A stretch of DNA of 64,000 bases from F23-B02 sp963625685 (GCA_963625685.1 CAVFTR010000004.1:80823-144822), one strand, 5' to 3'. Counted from the first letter of the stretch, positions 16,527-25,199 are shown. Notes: a model not told the origin generated them from the sequence alone. Translations and numbers: made by a program.

Positions 16527-17612
16527 ATGGCAAAAACTCTTATGAAGGGTAGCGAAGCTATTGCAGAGGCAGCCATCAGAGCCGGCGCTCGTTATTTCTT
16601 CGGCTATCCCATCACCCCGCAGACCGAGATCCCTGAATACATGTCTGCACGCATGTTCGACCCCGACGTAAACGGCTGCTTCCTGCAGGCTGAGTCCGAA
16701 GTTGCAGCTATCAATATGATCTACGGCGCAGCCGGTACCGGCGCACGTGCCATAACTTCCTCCTCCAGCCCCGGCATCTCCCTGAAGCAGGAAGGTATCT
16801 CCTACTGCGCAGGCGCAATGCTTCCCTGCGTTATCCTGAACGTAATGCGCGGCGGCCCCGGCCTCGGCAACATTCAGGCTTCCCAGGGCGACTACTTCCA
16901 GGCTGTCAAGGGCGGCGGCAACGGCGACTACCACCTGCTGACCTACGCACCCGCATCGGTCCAGGAAGCTGTCGACATCATGATGTTTGCATACGACAAG
17001 GCCGAGCAGTACCGCATCCCCGTGCTGTTCATCGCAGACGGCATCATCGCTCAGATGATGGAGCCTGTTGAAATGCCCGAAATGATCGACTACAAGATCG
17101 ATCCCGAGAAGAAGCCCTGGGCATGCACCGGCTGGAAGCCCGGCGACGACCCCGCAAAGCGCGGCGTCATCAACTCCATCTACATCGACACCGAGTCTCT
17201 GTCCGTACACAACGAGGAGCTTCAGGCAATGTACGCCGAGGTCACCAAGAACGAGCAGATGTGGGAAGACTACAAGCTTGAAGACGCGGAGTTTATCATC
17301 ACCGCGTTCGGCACCGTCGCCCGTATCGCAAAGTCTGCCGTTGACCAGCTCAGGGCAGAGGGCATAAACGTCGGTCTGGTACGTCCCATCACGGTATGGC
17401 CGTTCCCGTACGATGCAGTTGCAAAGGCAGTCAGCGCCGAAAGCGTAAAGGCGGTCCTTGACGTGGAGCTGAACGAAGGCCAGATGCTCGAAGACGTTAA
17501 GCTCGCTGTATGCGGCGCAAAGCCTATTGATTTCTTCGGCCACTGCGGCTCCCAGATGCCCACCACCGACGAGATCGTTGCAAAGATCAAGAGCATGAAG
17601 GAGGGTAAATAA
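16527..17612 (+). CDS. vorB: 2-oxoacid:ferredoxin oxidoreductase alpha subunit (VorB-like)
   Basis: A 361-residue subunit of the pyruvate/2-ketoacid:ferredoxin oxidoreductase family, which decarboxylates a 2-oxoacid to an acyl-CoA and reduces ferredoxin. The N-terminal domain carries GYPITPQTEIPEYMS, typical of the VorB/KorA branch, and the C-terminal domain II carries VGLVRPITVWPFPYDAV. A GGAGG site precedes the ATG. Length and separate subunits match the four-subunit type used for branched-chain oxoacids (VOR) or 2-oxoglutarate (KOR); the sequence alone does not settle which. Its codon use is less GC-extreme in wobble positions (GCA, GCT) than many neighbours, consistent with high expression. 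Confidence 0.9.
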   Translation: MAKTLMKGSEAIAEAAIRAGARYFFGYPITPQTEIPEYMSARMFDPDVNGCFLQAESEVAAINMIYGAAGTGARAITSSSSPGISLKQEGISYCAGAMLPCVILNVMRGGPGLGNIQASQGDYFQAVKGGGNGDYHLLTYAPASVQEAVDIMMFAYDKAEQYRIPVLFIADGIIAQMMEPVEMPEMIDYKIDPEKKPWACTGWKPGDDPAKRGVINSIYIDTESLSVHNEELQAMYAEVTKNEQMWEDYKLEDAEFIITAFGTVARIAKSAVDQLRAEGINVGLVRPITVWPFPYDAVAKAVSAESVKAVLDVELNEGQMLEDVKLAVCGAKPIDFFGHCGSQMPTTDEIVAKIKSMKEGK

Positions 17613-18374
17613 ATGTCCGTAGTATTTGAGAGAACCAAGCTCCTTACCGACAAGACTTTCCATTACTGCCCCGGCTGCAACCACGGCATAATCCATCGCC
17701 TGGTAGCAGAGTCCATCGAGGAGCTCGAAAAGGAAGGCGTTATCGAGGAAGGTAAGGTCATCGGCGTAGCACCTGTCGGCTGCTCCGTATTTGCATATGA
17801 TTACTTTAACTGCGATATGTACGAGGCCGCACACGGCCGTGCGCCCGCAGTCGCGACCGGCGCAAAGCGCGTTGTCGGCAAAGACACCCTCGTATTCACC
17901 TACCAGGGCGACGGCGACCTCGCTTCCATCGGTACCGCCGAGATCGTTCACGCCGCACACCGCGGCGAGCACATCTGCACCATTTTCGTCAACAATGCCA
18001 TTTACGGCATGACTGGCGGCCAGATGGCTCCTACCACCCTCGTAGGTCAGAAGACCACCACCTCCCCCATGGGCCGTGACGAGGCATGGTGCGGCGCACC
18101 CCTCCGCGTTTCCGAGATGCTCGCCACCATCCCCGGCTCCTACTACATCGAGCGCTGCGCTGTCAACACCAACGCAAACATCATGAAGACCAAGAAGGCC
18201 ATCAAAAAGGCGTTCACCTATCAGATGCAGGGCAAGGGCTTCTGCCTGATAGAGGTCCTGTCCACCTGCCCCACCAACTGGGGCCTCAGCCCGGTCGAGT
18301 CTTTGAAGTGGCTCGAAGAGAACATGATCCCCTACTATCCCCTCGGTGTTAAGAAAGACAAGGAGGCCGAATAA
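17613..18374 (+). CDS. 2-oxoacid:ferredoxin oxidoreductase beta subunit (TPP-binding)
   Basis: A 253-residue subunit that binds thiamine diphosphate. The TPP motif is GDGDLASIG followed about 25 residues later by VNNAIYGMTGGQ; an N-terminal CPGCNHG provides conserved cysteines. It begins directly after the alpha stop codon (TAA ATG) behind GGAGGG and ends 1 bp before the gamma start. It forms the active site with the alpha subunit. Confidence 0.93.
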   Translation: MSVVFERTKLLTDKTFHYCPGCNHGIIHRLVAESIEELEKEGVIEEGKVIGVAPVGCSVFAYDYFNCDMYEAAHGRAPAVATGAKRVVGKDTLVFTYQGDGDLASIGTAEIVHAAHRGEHICTIFVNNAIYGMTGGQMAPTTLVGQKTTTSPMGRDEAWCGAPLRVSEMLATIPGSYYIERCAVNTNANIMKTKKAIKKAFTYQMQGKGFCLIEVLSTCPTNWGLSPVESLKWLEENMIPYYPLGVKKDKEAE

Positions 18375-18375
18375 T

Positions 18376-18918
18376 ATGAAAAAACAGTTTTTGTTCGCCG
18401 GTTTCGGCGGTCAGGGCATGCTCCTGATCGGTAAGTTCCTTGCAATGGCATGCATGCTCGACGGCAAGCACGTCTCCTGGCTGCCTTCCTACGGCCCCGA
18501 GATGCGCGGCGGTACCGCAAACTGCTCGGTCATCGTCTCCGACGATCCCGTTGCTTCTCCTCTGGTCGACCAGGCTGACGTCGTTGTCGCCATGAACCGT
18601 CCTTCTCTGGACAAGTTCGAGAGCTACGTCAAGCCCGGCGGAGTTCTGGTCATCAACAGCTCTCTGATCGACCGCAAGGCAGAGCGCAGCGATATCCAGG
18701 TCGTCTACTGCGACGCAAACCGCATCGCTGAGGAGATCGGCAACCCCAAGGGCGCGAACGTCGCTATCCTCGGCGCGCTGCTCGCAAAGGCTCCCGTCGT
18801 TGACGACGAGAAGATGAGCGAGGCTATCCGCATCGAGCTCGGTGAGCGCAAGGCAAAGTTCCTGCCCGGCAACATGAAGGCGCTTCAGGCCGGCAAGGAA
18901 GACGCTGCAAAGCAGTAA
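18376..18918 (+). CDS. 2-oxoacid:ferredoxin oxidoreductase gamma subunit
   Basis: A 180-residue subunit of the PFOR domain III family, with the signature GFGGQGMLLIGKFLA at the N-terminus and PSYGPEMRGGTANC, which helps bind CoA. The ATG at 18376 is chosen over an upstream in-frame ATG because it follows AAGGAGG and starts at the conserved N-terminus. It is the last gene of the operon. Confidence 0.93.
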   Translation: MKKQFLFAGFGGQGMLLIGKFLAMACMLDGKHVSWLPSYGPEMRGGTANCSVIVSDDPVASPLVDQADVVVAMNRPSLDKFESYVKPGGVLVINSSLIDRKAERSDIQVVYCDANRIAEEIGNPKGANVAILGALLAKAPVVDDEKMSEAIRIELGERKAKFLPGNMKALQAGKEDAAKQ

Positions 18919-18934
18919 TATCCGGTTTTTTACG

Positions 18935-18968
18935 ACAGGTACAGCCCAAACGGCTGTACCTGTTTTTT
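18935..18968 (+). terminator. Intrinsic terminator of the oxidoreductase operon
   Basis: ACAGGTACAGCC pairs with GGCTGTACCTGT (12 bp) and is followed by TTTTTT. Confidence 0.93.
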
Positions 18969-19041
18969 GCCGCTCATTTCTCCGTATTTTCCGGTCGCAA
19001 ATAACATTTCTCAACAGCACCGAGCGACATGCTTCGGAGAA

Positions 19042-19074
19042 TTACATAAGTATAATAATTATTACCTTATGTAA
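19042..19074. promoter_or_regulatory. 33-bp nested palindrome upstream of spoIIE
   Basis: Perfect 9-bp arms TTACATAAG and CTTATGTAA enclose a perfect 12-bp palindrome TAATAATTATTA (19053-19064). It ends 17 bp before the spoIIE start, overlapping the probable promoter, so it could be an operator. Confidence 0.5.
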
Positions 19075-19091
19075 ACTGACGGAGGATAAAA

Positions 19092-21425
19092 ATGGACATG
19101 AAAGGCTCGATCGCGGCGATCAGGGGCGCGATAAGCAAAAGCGCGGCGGAGCAAAGCACGCCGGTGGTCATAGGCGCGGCATATGCCGTCTTGTATCTTA
19201 TAGGCGGGGTGCTGCTCGCGTCGGCGCGCCTGCTCGGTTCGGCCGGACCCTTCGGCATGGCGGCCGTGGCGGCCTCCGGCGCGGGGCTGAACGCAGTCGC
19301 CTGTCTCATAGGCGCCGCCGTCGGCTACATAATAAGCAGCGGACTCGGCGGCGGCATACGCTACCTTGCCGCAATAGTTCTGGTGTATACGATAAGCTTT
19401 GCCTTTCAGGGCACGAGGCTCTCCGCAAAATGCGTCTTCGCGCCGTGCGTCGCCGCCCTTGCCGCGCTCTCTACAGGCATACTGTCGAGCTTCACCGCTG
19501 TGTTCACGCAGGCTCCGGCAGCGGCGGTAATACTCATTGAGACCGTGTTTTCCTTCGGCGGCTGCTGGTTTTTCCGCGAGGCGATGAGCGATGACGAGCG
19601 CACTACGGAGGCCGAGGAGCTGCGCTACACCGGCAGCGTGCTCATAACGGCGGCAGTCCTGCTCATGGCGGTGTCGCAGATCGAGCTCTTCGGCGCGATA
19701 TCGCTCGGCAGGCTCACGGCGCTGCTGATCGTCATGACCTGCACCCTGCGCTGCGGGATAATGACAGGCTGCACCATCGGAACGGCCTTCGGTATAGCAA
19801 TGGATCTTGCCGAGGGCGGCATGCCGTTTTACACGATGGCCTACGCCTTTGCCGGGCTCATGTCCGGCATGTTCAACCGCCGGGGACGGCTGGCGTTCCT
19901 GCTGGCGTTCATAACGGCGAACGCGGCGGCGGTGGCCTGCGCATGGTCGTATCAGCCGGAGCTGAGCTCGCTGTTCGAGGTATTCACGGCTTCGGTCGTG
20001 TTCCTGCTGCTGCCCTCGGGCTTTCTCAACCGCGCGGGCTCGATGGTGCAGCCCGTTATCGGCGGCAGCGGCGAATCCGGGCTGCGGCGCTATGTGGCGC
20101 GGCGGGTCATGGGGCTGAGCCGCGCATATGCAGGGCTTTACGAGCTTGTCCGCCGCAACGTCGACGAGCAGTATAACGACACAGACCCCGCCAAGGTATT
20201 CGACCGCGCTGCCGACAGCGTCTGCCTGAAATGCAGGGAGAAGAACCGTTGCTGGAACCGCGACTATATAGACACGCTGTCCGCTTTGAACGACGCAACG
20301 CCGAAGATGCTCGGCCGCGGCACGCTGGAGCTTGGCGACATCCCGCGCCGCTTCACCGAAAAATGCAAAACGCCCGAGGCCTTCGTCACGGCCGTGAACG
20401 CCGAGCTCCGCGCGGCGGCCTACCGCCGTCAGTTCGCCGGCAGCCTGCGCGAGAGCCGCAATACCGCCTGGGGGCAGTATTCGGACATGGCCGTGATACT
20501 CGGCTCCGTGTCAAAGGAGCTTTCGGGAACAAACGGCGCTGACCACCTCGCGGAAAGACGGCTCATACGCTATCTTCTCTCGCTCGATATCGACGCGGAC
20601 GCCGCCGTGTACCGCGATTCTCGCGGCCGTCTCCGCGCCGTCATAGAAAGCGGCTCGCTCCGGCGGCTCACGGAGCACGACGACTATCTCGACCGCCTGT
20701 CCGGCGTGCTCGGCCTGCGCCTGTGCCGGCTCAAAAGCCAGAACGACAGCGAGGCAAGGCTCGTGCTCATGGAGGCGGAGCCTCTTGCCGTGTCCGTCGG
20801 CATAGCTGCGCTCAAGAAAAAGGGGGAGAAGGTCAGCGGCGACAGAGGCACGTATTTCAAGACCGACGCGGGCGTTCTGTGCGTCATATTGTCTGACGGC
20901 ATGGGCTGCGGCGAGGCCGCCGCGAGCGAGAGCCGCAGCGTAACAGACATCCTTGAGGGCTTCCTGCGCGCCGGCGTCGACCCCGCGGTCGCGATGAAAA
21001 CGCTCAACTCGGTCATGCTGCTCAGATGCGGCGACAACTGGGGCTTTGCCACGGTCGATCTCATGTGCGTCGACCTGTTCTCGGGCGAGACAAGCTTTTA
21101 TAAATACGGTGCCGCGCCCAGCTATGTCAGCTCCCGCCGCGGCATACGCAGGATAAACTGCGAAAGCTTCGCGCCGGGACTCAGCGGCACTGCGGGAGCT
21201 GCGCCGGATATCGTGCGCATGCGCCTGAAGCCCGGCAGCACCGCGATAATTGCCTCCGACGGCGTCGTCGGAGACTCGGACGACGCCTGGCTGCGCGATA
21301 TCCTGAGCCGCTGCGGCGACGATATGAAGGAGCTTGCGCGTGATACGCTCAAGGCCGCCGAGCGCAACTGCAGCTATTCTGACGATATGACCGTGCTCGC
21401 CGTGCGCGTGGAAGAGCGCGTCTGA
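19092..21425 (+). CDS. spoIIE: Stage II sporulation protein E (serine phosphatase)
   Basis: A 777-residue protein. About ten hydrophobic segments fill residues 25-310, followed by a central region with a CxxC-containing segment (CLKCREKNRCWNRD near 378-391) and a C-terminal PP2C phosphatase domain (about 565-775) with metal-binding aspartates in VILSDGMGCG, VDLMCVDLFSG and IIASDGVVGDSDDAW. SpoIIE dephosphorylates SpoIIAA to release sigma-F in the forespore and acts at the division septum. A GGAGGAT site precedes the ATG. The length fits the family (about 800). This is evidence that the organism belongs to a spore-forming lineage. Confidence 0.93.
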   Translation: MDMKGSIAAIRGAISKSAAEQSTPVVIGAAYAVLYLIGGVLLASARLLGSAGPFGMAAVAASGAGLNAVACLIGAAVGYIISSGLGGGIRYLAAIVLVYTISFAFQGTRLSAKCVFAPCVAALAALSTGILSSFTAVFTQAPAAAVILIETVFSFGGCWFFREAMSDDERTTEAEELRYTGSVLITAAVLLMAVSQIELFGAISLGRLTALLIVMTCTLRCGIMTGCTIGTAFGIAMDLAEGGMPFYTMAYAFAGLMSGMFNRRGRLAFLLAFITANAAAVACAWSYQPELSSLFEVFTASVVFLLLPSGFLNRAGSMVQPVIGGSGESGLRRYVARRVMGLSRAYAGLYELVRRNVDEQYNDTDPAKVFDRAADSVCLKCREKNRCWNRDYIDTLSALNDATPKMLGRGTLELGDIPRRFTEKCKTPEAFVTAVNAELRAAAYRRQFAGSLRESRNTAWGQYSDMAVILGSVSKELSGTNGADHLAERRLIRYLLSLDIDADAAVYRDSRGRLRAVIESGSLRRLTEHDDYLDRLSGVLGLRLCRLKSQNDSEARLVLMEAEPLAVSVGIAALKKKGEKVSGDRGTYFKTDAGVLCVILSDGMGCGEAAASESRSVTDILEGFLRAGVDPAVAMKTLNSVMLLRCGDNWGFATVDLMCVDLFSGETSFYKYGAAPSYVSSRRGIRRINCESFAPGLSGTAGAAPDIVRMRLKPGSTAIIASDGVVGDSDDAWLRDILSRCGDDMKELARDTLKAAERNCSYSDDMTVLAVRVEERV

Positions 21426-21436
21426 GGTATAAAGCC

Positions 21437-21754
21437 ATGACAAGACGGTTAAACTACAGGCAGAAAGCTGAGGGCAGGGAGGCCAGTGATGTGATCAAGG
21501 GAGTTGCGAAAAGGGTCATAGTCGTCAAATCGCCCGACCCGAAGGTATTTGAGGAAGCGATATTCATCGTTCGCGAGGATTATATGAAGACCGCCGGGAT
21601 CAGCCGCTCGCAGCTTCTCAACGAGGCGCGGCAGGCGGCGGGAAGCTATGCCGGCACAAAGCGCGCATCTGGGCTTCCGACCGCCGCTGTCGCCGCCATA
21701 TCGACGCTCATCGGCAGCGGAGCCGCCGCGGCGCTGATGTATTTTATAATGTGA
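21437..21754 (+). CDS. Small membrane-anchored protein of unknown function downstream of spoIIE
   Basis: A 105-residue protein with a basic, charged N-terminal part (RRLNYRQKAEGREASDVIKG), a central KSPDPKVFEEAIFIVREDY segment and a C-terminal membrane segment (TLIGSGAAAALMYFIM). A GAGG site lies 10 bases before the ATG. It lies 11 bp after spoIIE and before a strong terminator, so it is co-transcribed with spoIIE. Similar short proteins are often mislabelled as translation factors; I see no support for that. Function unknown. Confidence 0.75.
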   Translation: MTRRLNYRQKAEGREASDVIKGVAKRVIVVKSPDPKVFEEAIFIVREDYMKTAGISRSQLLNEARQAAGSYAGTKRASGLPTAAVAAISTLIGSGAAAALMYFIM

Positions 21755-21755
21755 A

Positions 21756-21797
21756 CAAATTCCCAAGGCTCAGGCGGTCCTTGGGAATTGTTTTTTG
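21756..21797 (+). terminator. Intrinsic terminator after the spoIIE operon
   Basis: AATTCCCAAGG pairs with CCTTGGGAATT, followed by GTTTTTT. Confidence 0.92.
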
Positions 21798-21831
21798 TCG
21801 AAAAAATCACTTTATTTTTTCCCTCATGTGG

Positions 21832-21867
21832 TATAATATATGTGCTGTGTTGATTAGCAACTGCTAA
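21832..21867 (+). promoter_or_regulatory. copA promoter -10 and possible operator
   Basis: A TATAAT at 21832-21837 with no good -35, followed by the dyad TTAGCA-AC-TGCTAA (21854-21867) just before the copA ribosome site. A dyad in this place suits a metal-responsive repressor, but it is not the CopY TACANNTGTA box. Confidence 0.4.
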
Positions 21868-21880
21868 CTGAGGTGATACC

Positions 21881-24118
21881 ATGACTGAAAAGACATTCAA
21901 GATAAGCGGTATGCACTGCGCGGCCTGCTCGTCGAGCCTCGAGCGCTTCATGCAGCGCCAGGAGGGCGTGCAGAGCGTATCGGTCAATCTGACAACGGAG
22001 AAGATGGATATCGTCTATGACGATACGCTCGATACCGCCAAGATATGCGAGCTCGTCTCGCGCCTGAGCTTCGGAGCGGAGGAGTACGTCTCGGCCGACG
22101 CGCTCGCGGCGGAAAACCGCCGGAGGGAGGACGCCGAGAAGCAGGCGGAGCTGGGCGCGATGAAAAAGCGCGTTATCCTCTGCATCTGCTTTGCCGTGCC
22201 GCTGCTGTACGTCTCGATGGGACACATGATCGGCCTGCCGCTTCCGATGTTCATGATGCCGCACCATGCGCCGCTCGTTTTCGCGCTCGTGCAGCTTGCG
22301 CTCACCGTGCCGATAATCATCGGCGGACGCAATTTCTACGTAAACGGCTTCGGCAGCCTTGTCAAGGGCCATCCGAATATGGACACGCTCGTCGCGGTCG
22401 GCACCTTTTCCGCGCTGGCCTACGGGCTGTATGCCGTCGTGAAGATATCCCTCGGCGACACGGGCTATTCCGAAAACCTGTTTTTTGAGAGCGCGGCGGT
22501 CGTTATAACGCTCGTCATGCTCGGAAAATACCTTGAAGCGCGCAGCAAGCGCCACACCTCCGACGCCATCCGCGCCCTGACAGAGCTTGCGCCCGAGACG
22601 GCGCTCGTAACCCGCCACGGCGAGACCGGCGAGGTGCCCGTATCCGAGCTGCGCGTGGGAGATGTCATAAGCGTCCGTCCGGGCGAGCGCTTTCCCTGCG
22701 ACGGTACGGTCAGCTCCGGCGCGTCGAGCGCCGATCTGAGCATGCTAACGGGAGAGAGCCTGCCTGTGACGCTCGACGTCGGCAGCGCGGTCACAGGCGG
22801 CAGCATAAACGGTGAAGGACTTATCGTGTTCACGGCGACCAAGGTCGGCGGCGATACGGCCCTTGCGCAGATAATACGCATGGTCGAGGATGCGCAGGGC
22901 AAAAAAGCGCCGATAGCAAAGCTCGCCGACAAGGTCGCGGGCGTGTTCGTGCCTGTGGTCATGGCCATCGCCGTCGTCTCGGCGATCATCTGGGCGCTGT
23001 GCGGCAAGGACATCGAGTTTGTGCTCAATGTCTTCGTCTCGGTCCTCGTCGTCGCATGCCCCTGCTCGCTCGGCCTTGCAACGCCGACGGCCATCATGGT
23101 CGGCACGGGGCGCGGCGCGGAGCTCGGCGTTTTGTATAAAAGCGGCGAGGCGCTTCAGGCAATGGCCTTTGCCGACACGGTCGTGCTCGATAAGACGGGC
23201 ACCGTCACGGAGGGCAAGCCCAGGCTCGGCGGGATATACTCCGTCTCGCTTACAGAGGAAGAGCTCCTGGCCATATGCGCCGCCGCCGAATCCGGCTCCG
23301 AGCACCCGGTCGCCAAGGCCATAAGCGAGGCCGCCGCAGAGCGCGGACTGAGCCTTCCGCCGGCAGAGAGCATAACGGCAGTGCCCGGACGCGGCATACG
23401 GGCGAGGGTGGACGGCAGAGAGGTGCTCATCGGAAACGCCCTTCTGATGCGGGAAAACGGTGTGGAGCCGACAGACGGCGGCGAGCGCGCAAAATTCGAG
23501 GACAGCGGCTGCATGCTTATGTTCGCCGCCATCGACGGCAGCTTCGCCGGACTCTTCGGCGCGGTCGATACAATAAAAAGCGACAGTCCCGAGGCCATAT
23601 CCGCTTTGCATAATCTCGGAATTGATACAATTATGTTAACCGGTGACAACGAAAAGGCCGCTCACGCCATAGCGGACAAGGCGAATATCGACCGCGTGCT
23701 CGCAGGCGTTCTTCCCGAGGGCAAGGCGGGCGAGATCGAAAAGCTCAAGGCCGCCGGCAAAAAGGTCTGCATGGTCGGCGACGGCATCAACGACGCGCCG
23801 GCGCTGGCCTCGGCCGATATCGGCGCCGCCATCGGCAGCGGCACGGACGTCGCCATAGAATCGGCCGACGTCGTACTCATGGGCTCACAGCTCGGCTCGC
23901 TCGTGACGGCACTGCGCCTGAGCAGGGCGGTCATACGAAACATAAAGCAGAATCTTTTCTGGGCGTTTTTCTACAACAGCGTCGGCATACCATTTGCAGC
24001 GGGACTGTTCTACGCCTTCGGCGGGCCGCTGCTCAGCCCGATGTTCGCGGGCGCGGCAATGGCGCTCAGCTCCATCTCGGTCGTATCCAACGCCCTGCGC
24101 CTGAAGCGCTTCAAATAA
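21881..24118 (+). CDS. copA: Copper-translocating P1B-type ATPase
   Basis: A 745-residue membrane ATPase that exports Cu(I). Domain order: one N-terminal heavy-metal-associated domain with GMHCAACSSSLE (residues 11-22), membrane helices, actuator loop TGES, the CPC metal site VVACPCSLGLATP (near 393), phosphorylation motif DKTGT (near 434), HP motif SEHPVAKA, nucleotide-binding GDGINDAPALA, and two final helices. CPC with one HMA fits the CopA (P1B-1) branch. The ATG follows GAGGTGAT. It stands alone between two terminators; no copper chaperone or CsoR is seen nearby. Confidence 0.95.
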   Translation: MTEKTFKISGMHCAACSSSLERFMQRQEGVQSVSVNLTTEKMDIVYDDTLDTAKICELVSRLSFGAEEYVSADALAAENRRREDAEKQAELGAMKKRVILCICFAVPLLYVSMGHMIGLPLPMFMMPHHAPLVFALVQLALTVPIIIGGRNFYVNGFGSLVKGHPNMDTLVAVGTFSALAYGLYAVVKISLGDTGYSENLFFESAAVVITLVMLGKYLEARSKRHTSDAIRALTELAPETALVTRHGETGEVPVSELRVGDVISVRPGERFPCDGTVSSGASSADLSMLTGESLPVTLDVGSAVTGGSINGEGLIVFTATKVGGDTALAQIIRMVEDAQGKKAPIAKLADKVAGVFVPVVMAIAVVSAIIWALCGKDIEFVLNVFVSVLVVACPCSLGLATPTAIMVGTGRGAELGVLYKSGEALQAMAFADTVVLDKTGTVTEGKPRLGGIYSVSLTEEELLAICAAAESGSEHPVAKAISEAAAERGLSLPPAESITAVPGRGIRARVDGREVLIGNALLMRENGVEPTDGGERAKFEDSGCMLMFAAIDGSFAGLFGAVDTIKSDSPEAISALHNLGIDTIMLTGDNEKAAHAIADKANIDRVLAGVLPEGKAGEIEKLKAAGKKVCMVGDGINDAPALASADIGAAIGSGTDVAIESADVVLMGSQLGSLVTALRLSRAVIRNIKQNLFWAFFYNSVGIPFAAGLFYAFGGPLLSPMFAGAAMALSSISVVSNALRLKRFK

Positions 24119-24127
24119 TTTCACATC

Positions 24128-24162
24128 AAAAAACTACGGTTTGAAAAACCGTAGTTTTTTTC
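24128..24162. terminator. Intrinsic terminator after copA
   Basis: AAAAAACTACGGTTT pairs with AAACCGTAGTTTTTTT around a short GAA loop. Confidence 0.92.
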
Positions 24163-24191
24163 TTGACGATCACAGTATTATGTATTACAAT
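24163..24191 (+). promoter_or_regulatory. Sigma-A promoter of the padR operon
   Basis: TTGACG at 24163-24168, 17-bp spacer, TACAAT at 24186-24191, 38 bp before the PadR start. Confidence 0.8.
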
Positions 24192-24220
24192 ATACACAAG
24201 TACTATGTAATGCAAAGTAG
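24175..24220. promoter_or_regulatory. Two tandem PadR-type operator dyads
   Basis: Dyad 1 at 24175-24195 has the symmetric pattern GTAT-NN-TGTA-N-TACA-NN-ATAC and covers the -10 box. Dyad 2 at 24200-24220 repeats the spacing with GTAC-NN-TGTA-N-TGCA-NN-GTAG. Centres are 25 bp apart. This is a typical layout for PadR autorepression; the binding itself is inferred. Confidence 0.6.
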
Positions 24221-24229
24221 AGGTGCGCG

Positions 24230-24565
24230 ATGATACCGTCACAAATGCTCAAGGGCACGCTCTCCGGCTGTATTCTTGCAATGATCTCGCGCCGGGAGAC
24301 ATACGGATATGAGATAGCGGAAACGCTCAGCTCCTACGGCTTCGGCAGGATAGCGGAGGGGACGATATACCCGCTGCTGCTCAGGCTTGAAAAAAACGGC
24401 CTGGTGAGCACGCAGTACCGCGCCTCGGAGCTCGGGCCGCAGCGCAAGTATTACAGGCTCACGCCGCTCGGCAGGGAGGAGCTGGACTCGTTTATCGGAA
24501 GCTACAGGGAGCTGTGCAGTGCAGTTGAAAATACGATACGGGGAGGAAATGAAAATGAGCAGTGA
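24230..24565 (+). CDS. PadR family transcriptional regulator
   Basis: A 111-residue winged-helix repressor. The PadR N-terminal domain is clear: GCILAMISRRETYGYEIAETL (helices 1-2), IAEGTIYPLLLRLEKNGLV (recognition helix) and the wing GPQRKYYRLTPLGREEL. PadR-s1 proteins of this size act as dimers. Two dyads overlap its own promoter, suggesting autoregulation. It overlaps the next gene, a membrane protein with an N-terminal helical domain, by 11 bp; that pairing is common for PadR regulators. Confidence 0.92.
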   Translation: MIPSQMLKGTLSGCILAMISRRETYGYEIAETLSSYGFGRIAEGTIYPLLLRLEKNGLVSTQYRASELGPQRKYYRLTPLGREELDSFIGSYRELCSAVENTIRGGNENEQ

Positions 24566-25199
24566 AGCCAGGGCGCTCAGCCGCGAAAACAACGAGCTTG
24601 AAAAGCGGCTCAGCCGCGAGACGAACGATGTGCTGACCGACATCGTGGTTTACATAAGAAGTGCGAATATCAGCGAGCTCGATCAGGAAAGGGTGCGCCG
24701 CGACATAACGCAGATGCTCGTTGACGGCGAGAGCCGCGGCTACGGCGCGCCGAGGATCATAGGCGGCGACTACAAGGCCTTCTGCGACGAAATAATTGCG
24801 GAGATCCCCAAAATAAGCGCAAAGCAGCGGCTTTTGACCGCCGTGCGCGACACCTTGCCCGCGCTGTGCATGCTGTTCGGCATATGGGCGGCGTTTGCCG
24901 CGCTCACTCAGGCGATAAAGGGCGAGGCGTGGTATATAACGCCGCTCTATGCCTCGGATGTGCTCATCGGCGCCGCGCTGCTGCTCGCGGCAACGCTGAC
25001 TGTGGTTTACATAACTAAATACTCCTTCAGCGCCAGGGGCTATGTGCTCGTGTGCCTGCTGCTGCTCATCGTGGCCATAGCGGCCGTCGGCACGCTGCTG
25101 CTGCCGAAAACGCTCATCTTCAGCCCGCACATCGCGGCCGACGCCGCGCTGCTCGCCGTGCTGCTTGTAGTATATAAAGTAATAGATAACAGGCTATAA
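24555..25199 (+). CDS. Membrane protein paired with PadR (HAAS/DUF1129-like)
   Basis: A 214-residue protein with a helical cytoplasmic N-terminal domain of about 95 residues and four predicted membrane segments (LPALCMLFGIWAAFAALTQA, VLIGAALLLAATLTVVYI, VLVCLLLLIVAIAAVGTLLL, AADAALLAVLLVVYKVI). ATG 24555 is preferred over 24549 because GGGAGG lies 8 bases before it. Such proteins next to PadR carry a HAAS or DUF1129-type signalling domain; I infer this from context and shape. The partner role, perhaps sensing membrane stress, is unproven. Confidence 0.65.
   Translation: MSSEARALSRENNELEKRLSRETNDVLTDIVVYIRSANISELDQERVRRDITQMLVDGESRGYGAPRIIGGDYKAFCDEIIAEIPKISAKQRLLTAVRDTLPALCMLFGIWAAFAALTQAIKGEAWYITPLYASDVLIGAALLLAATLTVVYITKYSFSARGYVLVCLLLLIVAIAAVGTLLLPKTLIFSPHIAADAALLAVLLVVYKVIDNRL

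Noticed and set aside
16401..17972. A 523-codon minus-strand frame across the oxidoreductase subunits
   Set aside because: It is antisense to the alpha and beta subunits, which carry unmistakable family motifs; no start signal or domain.
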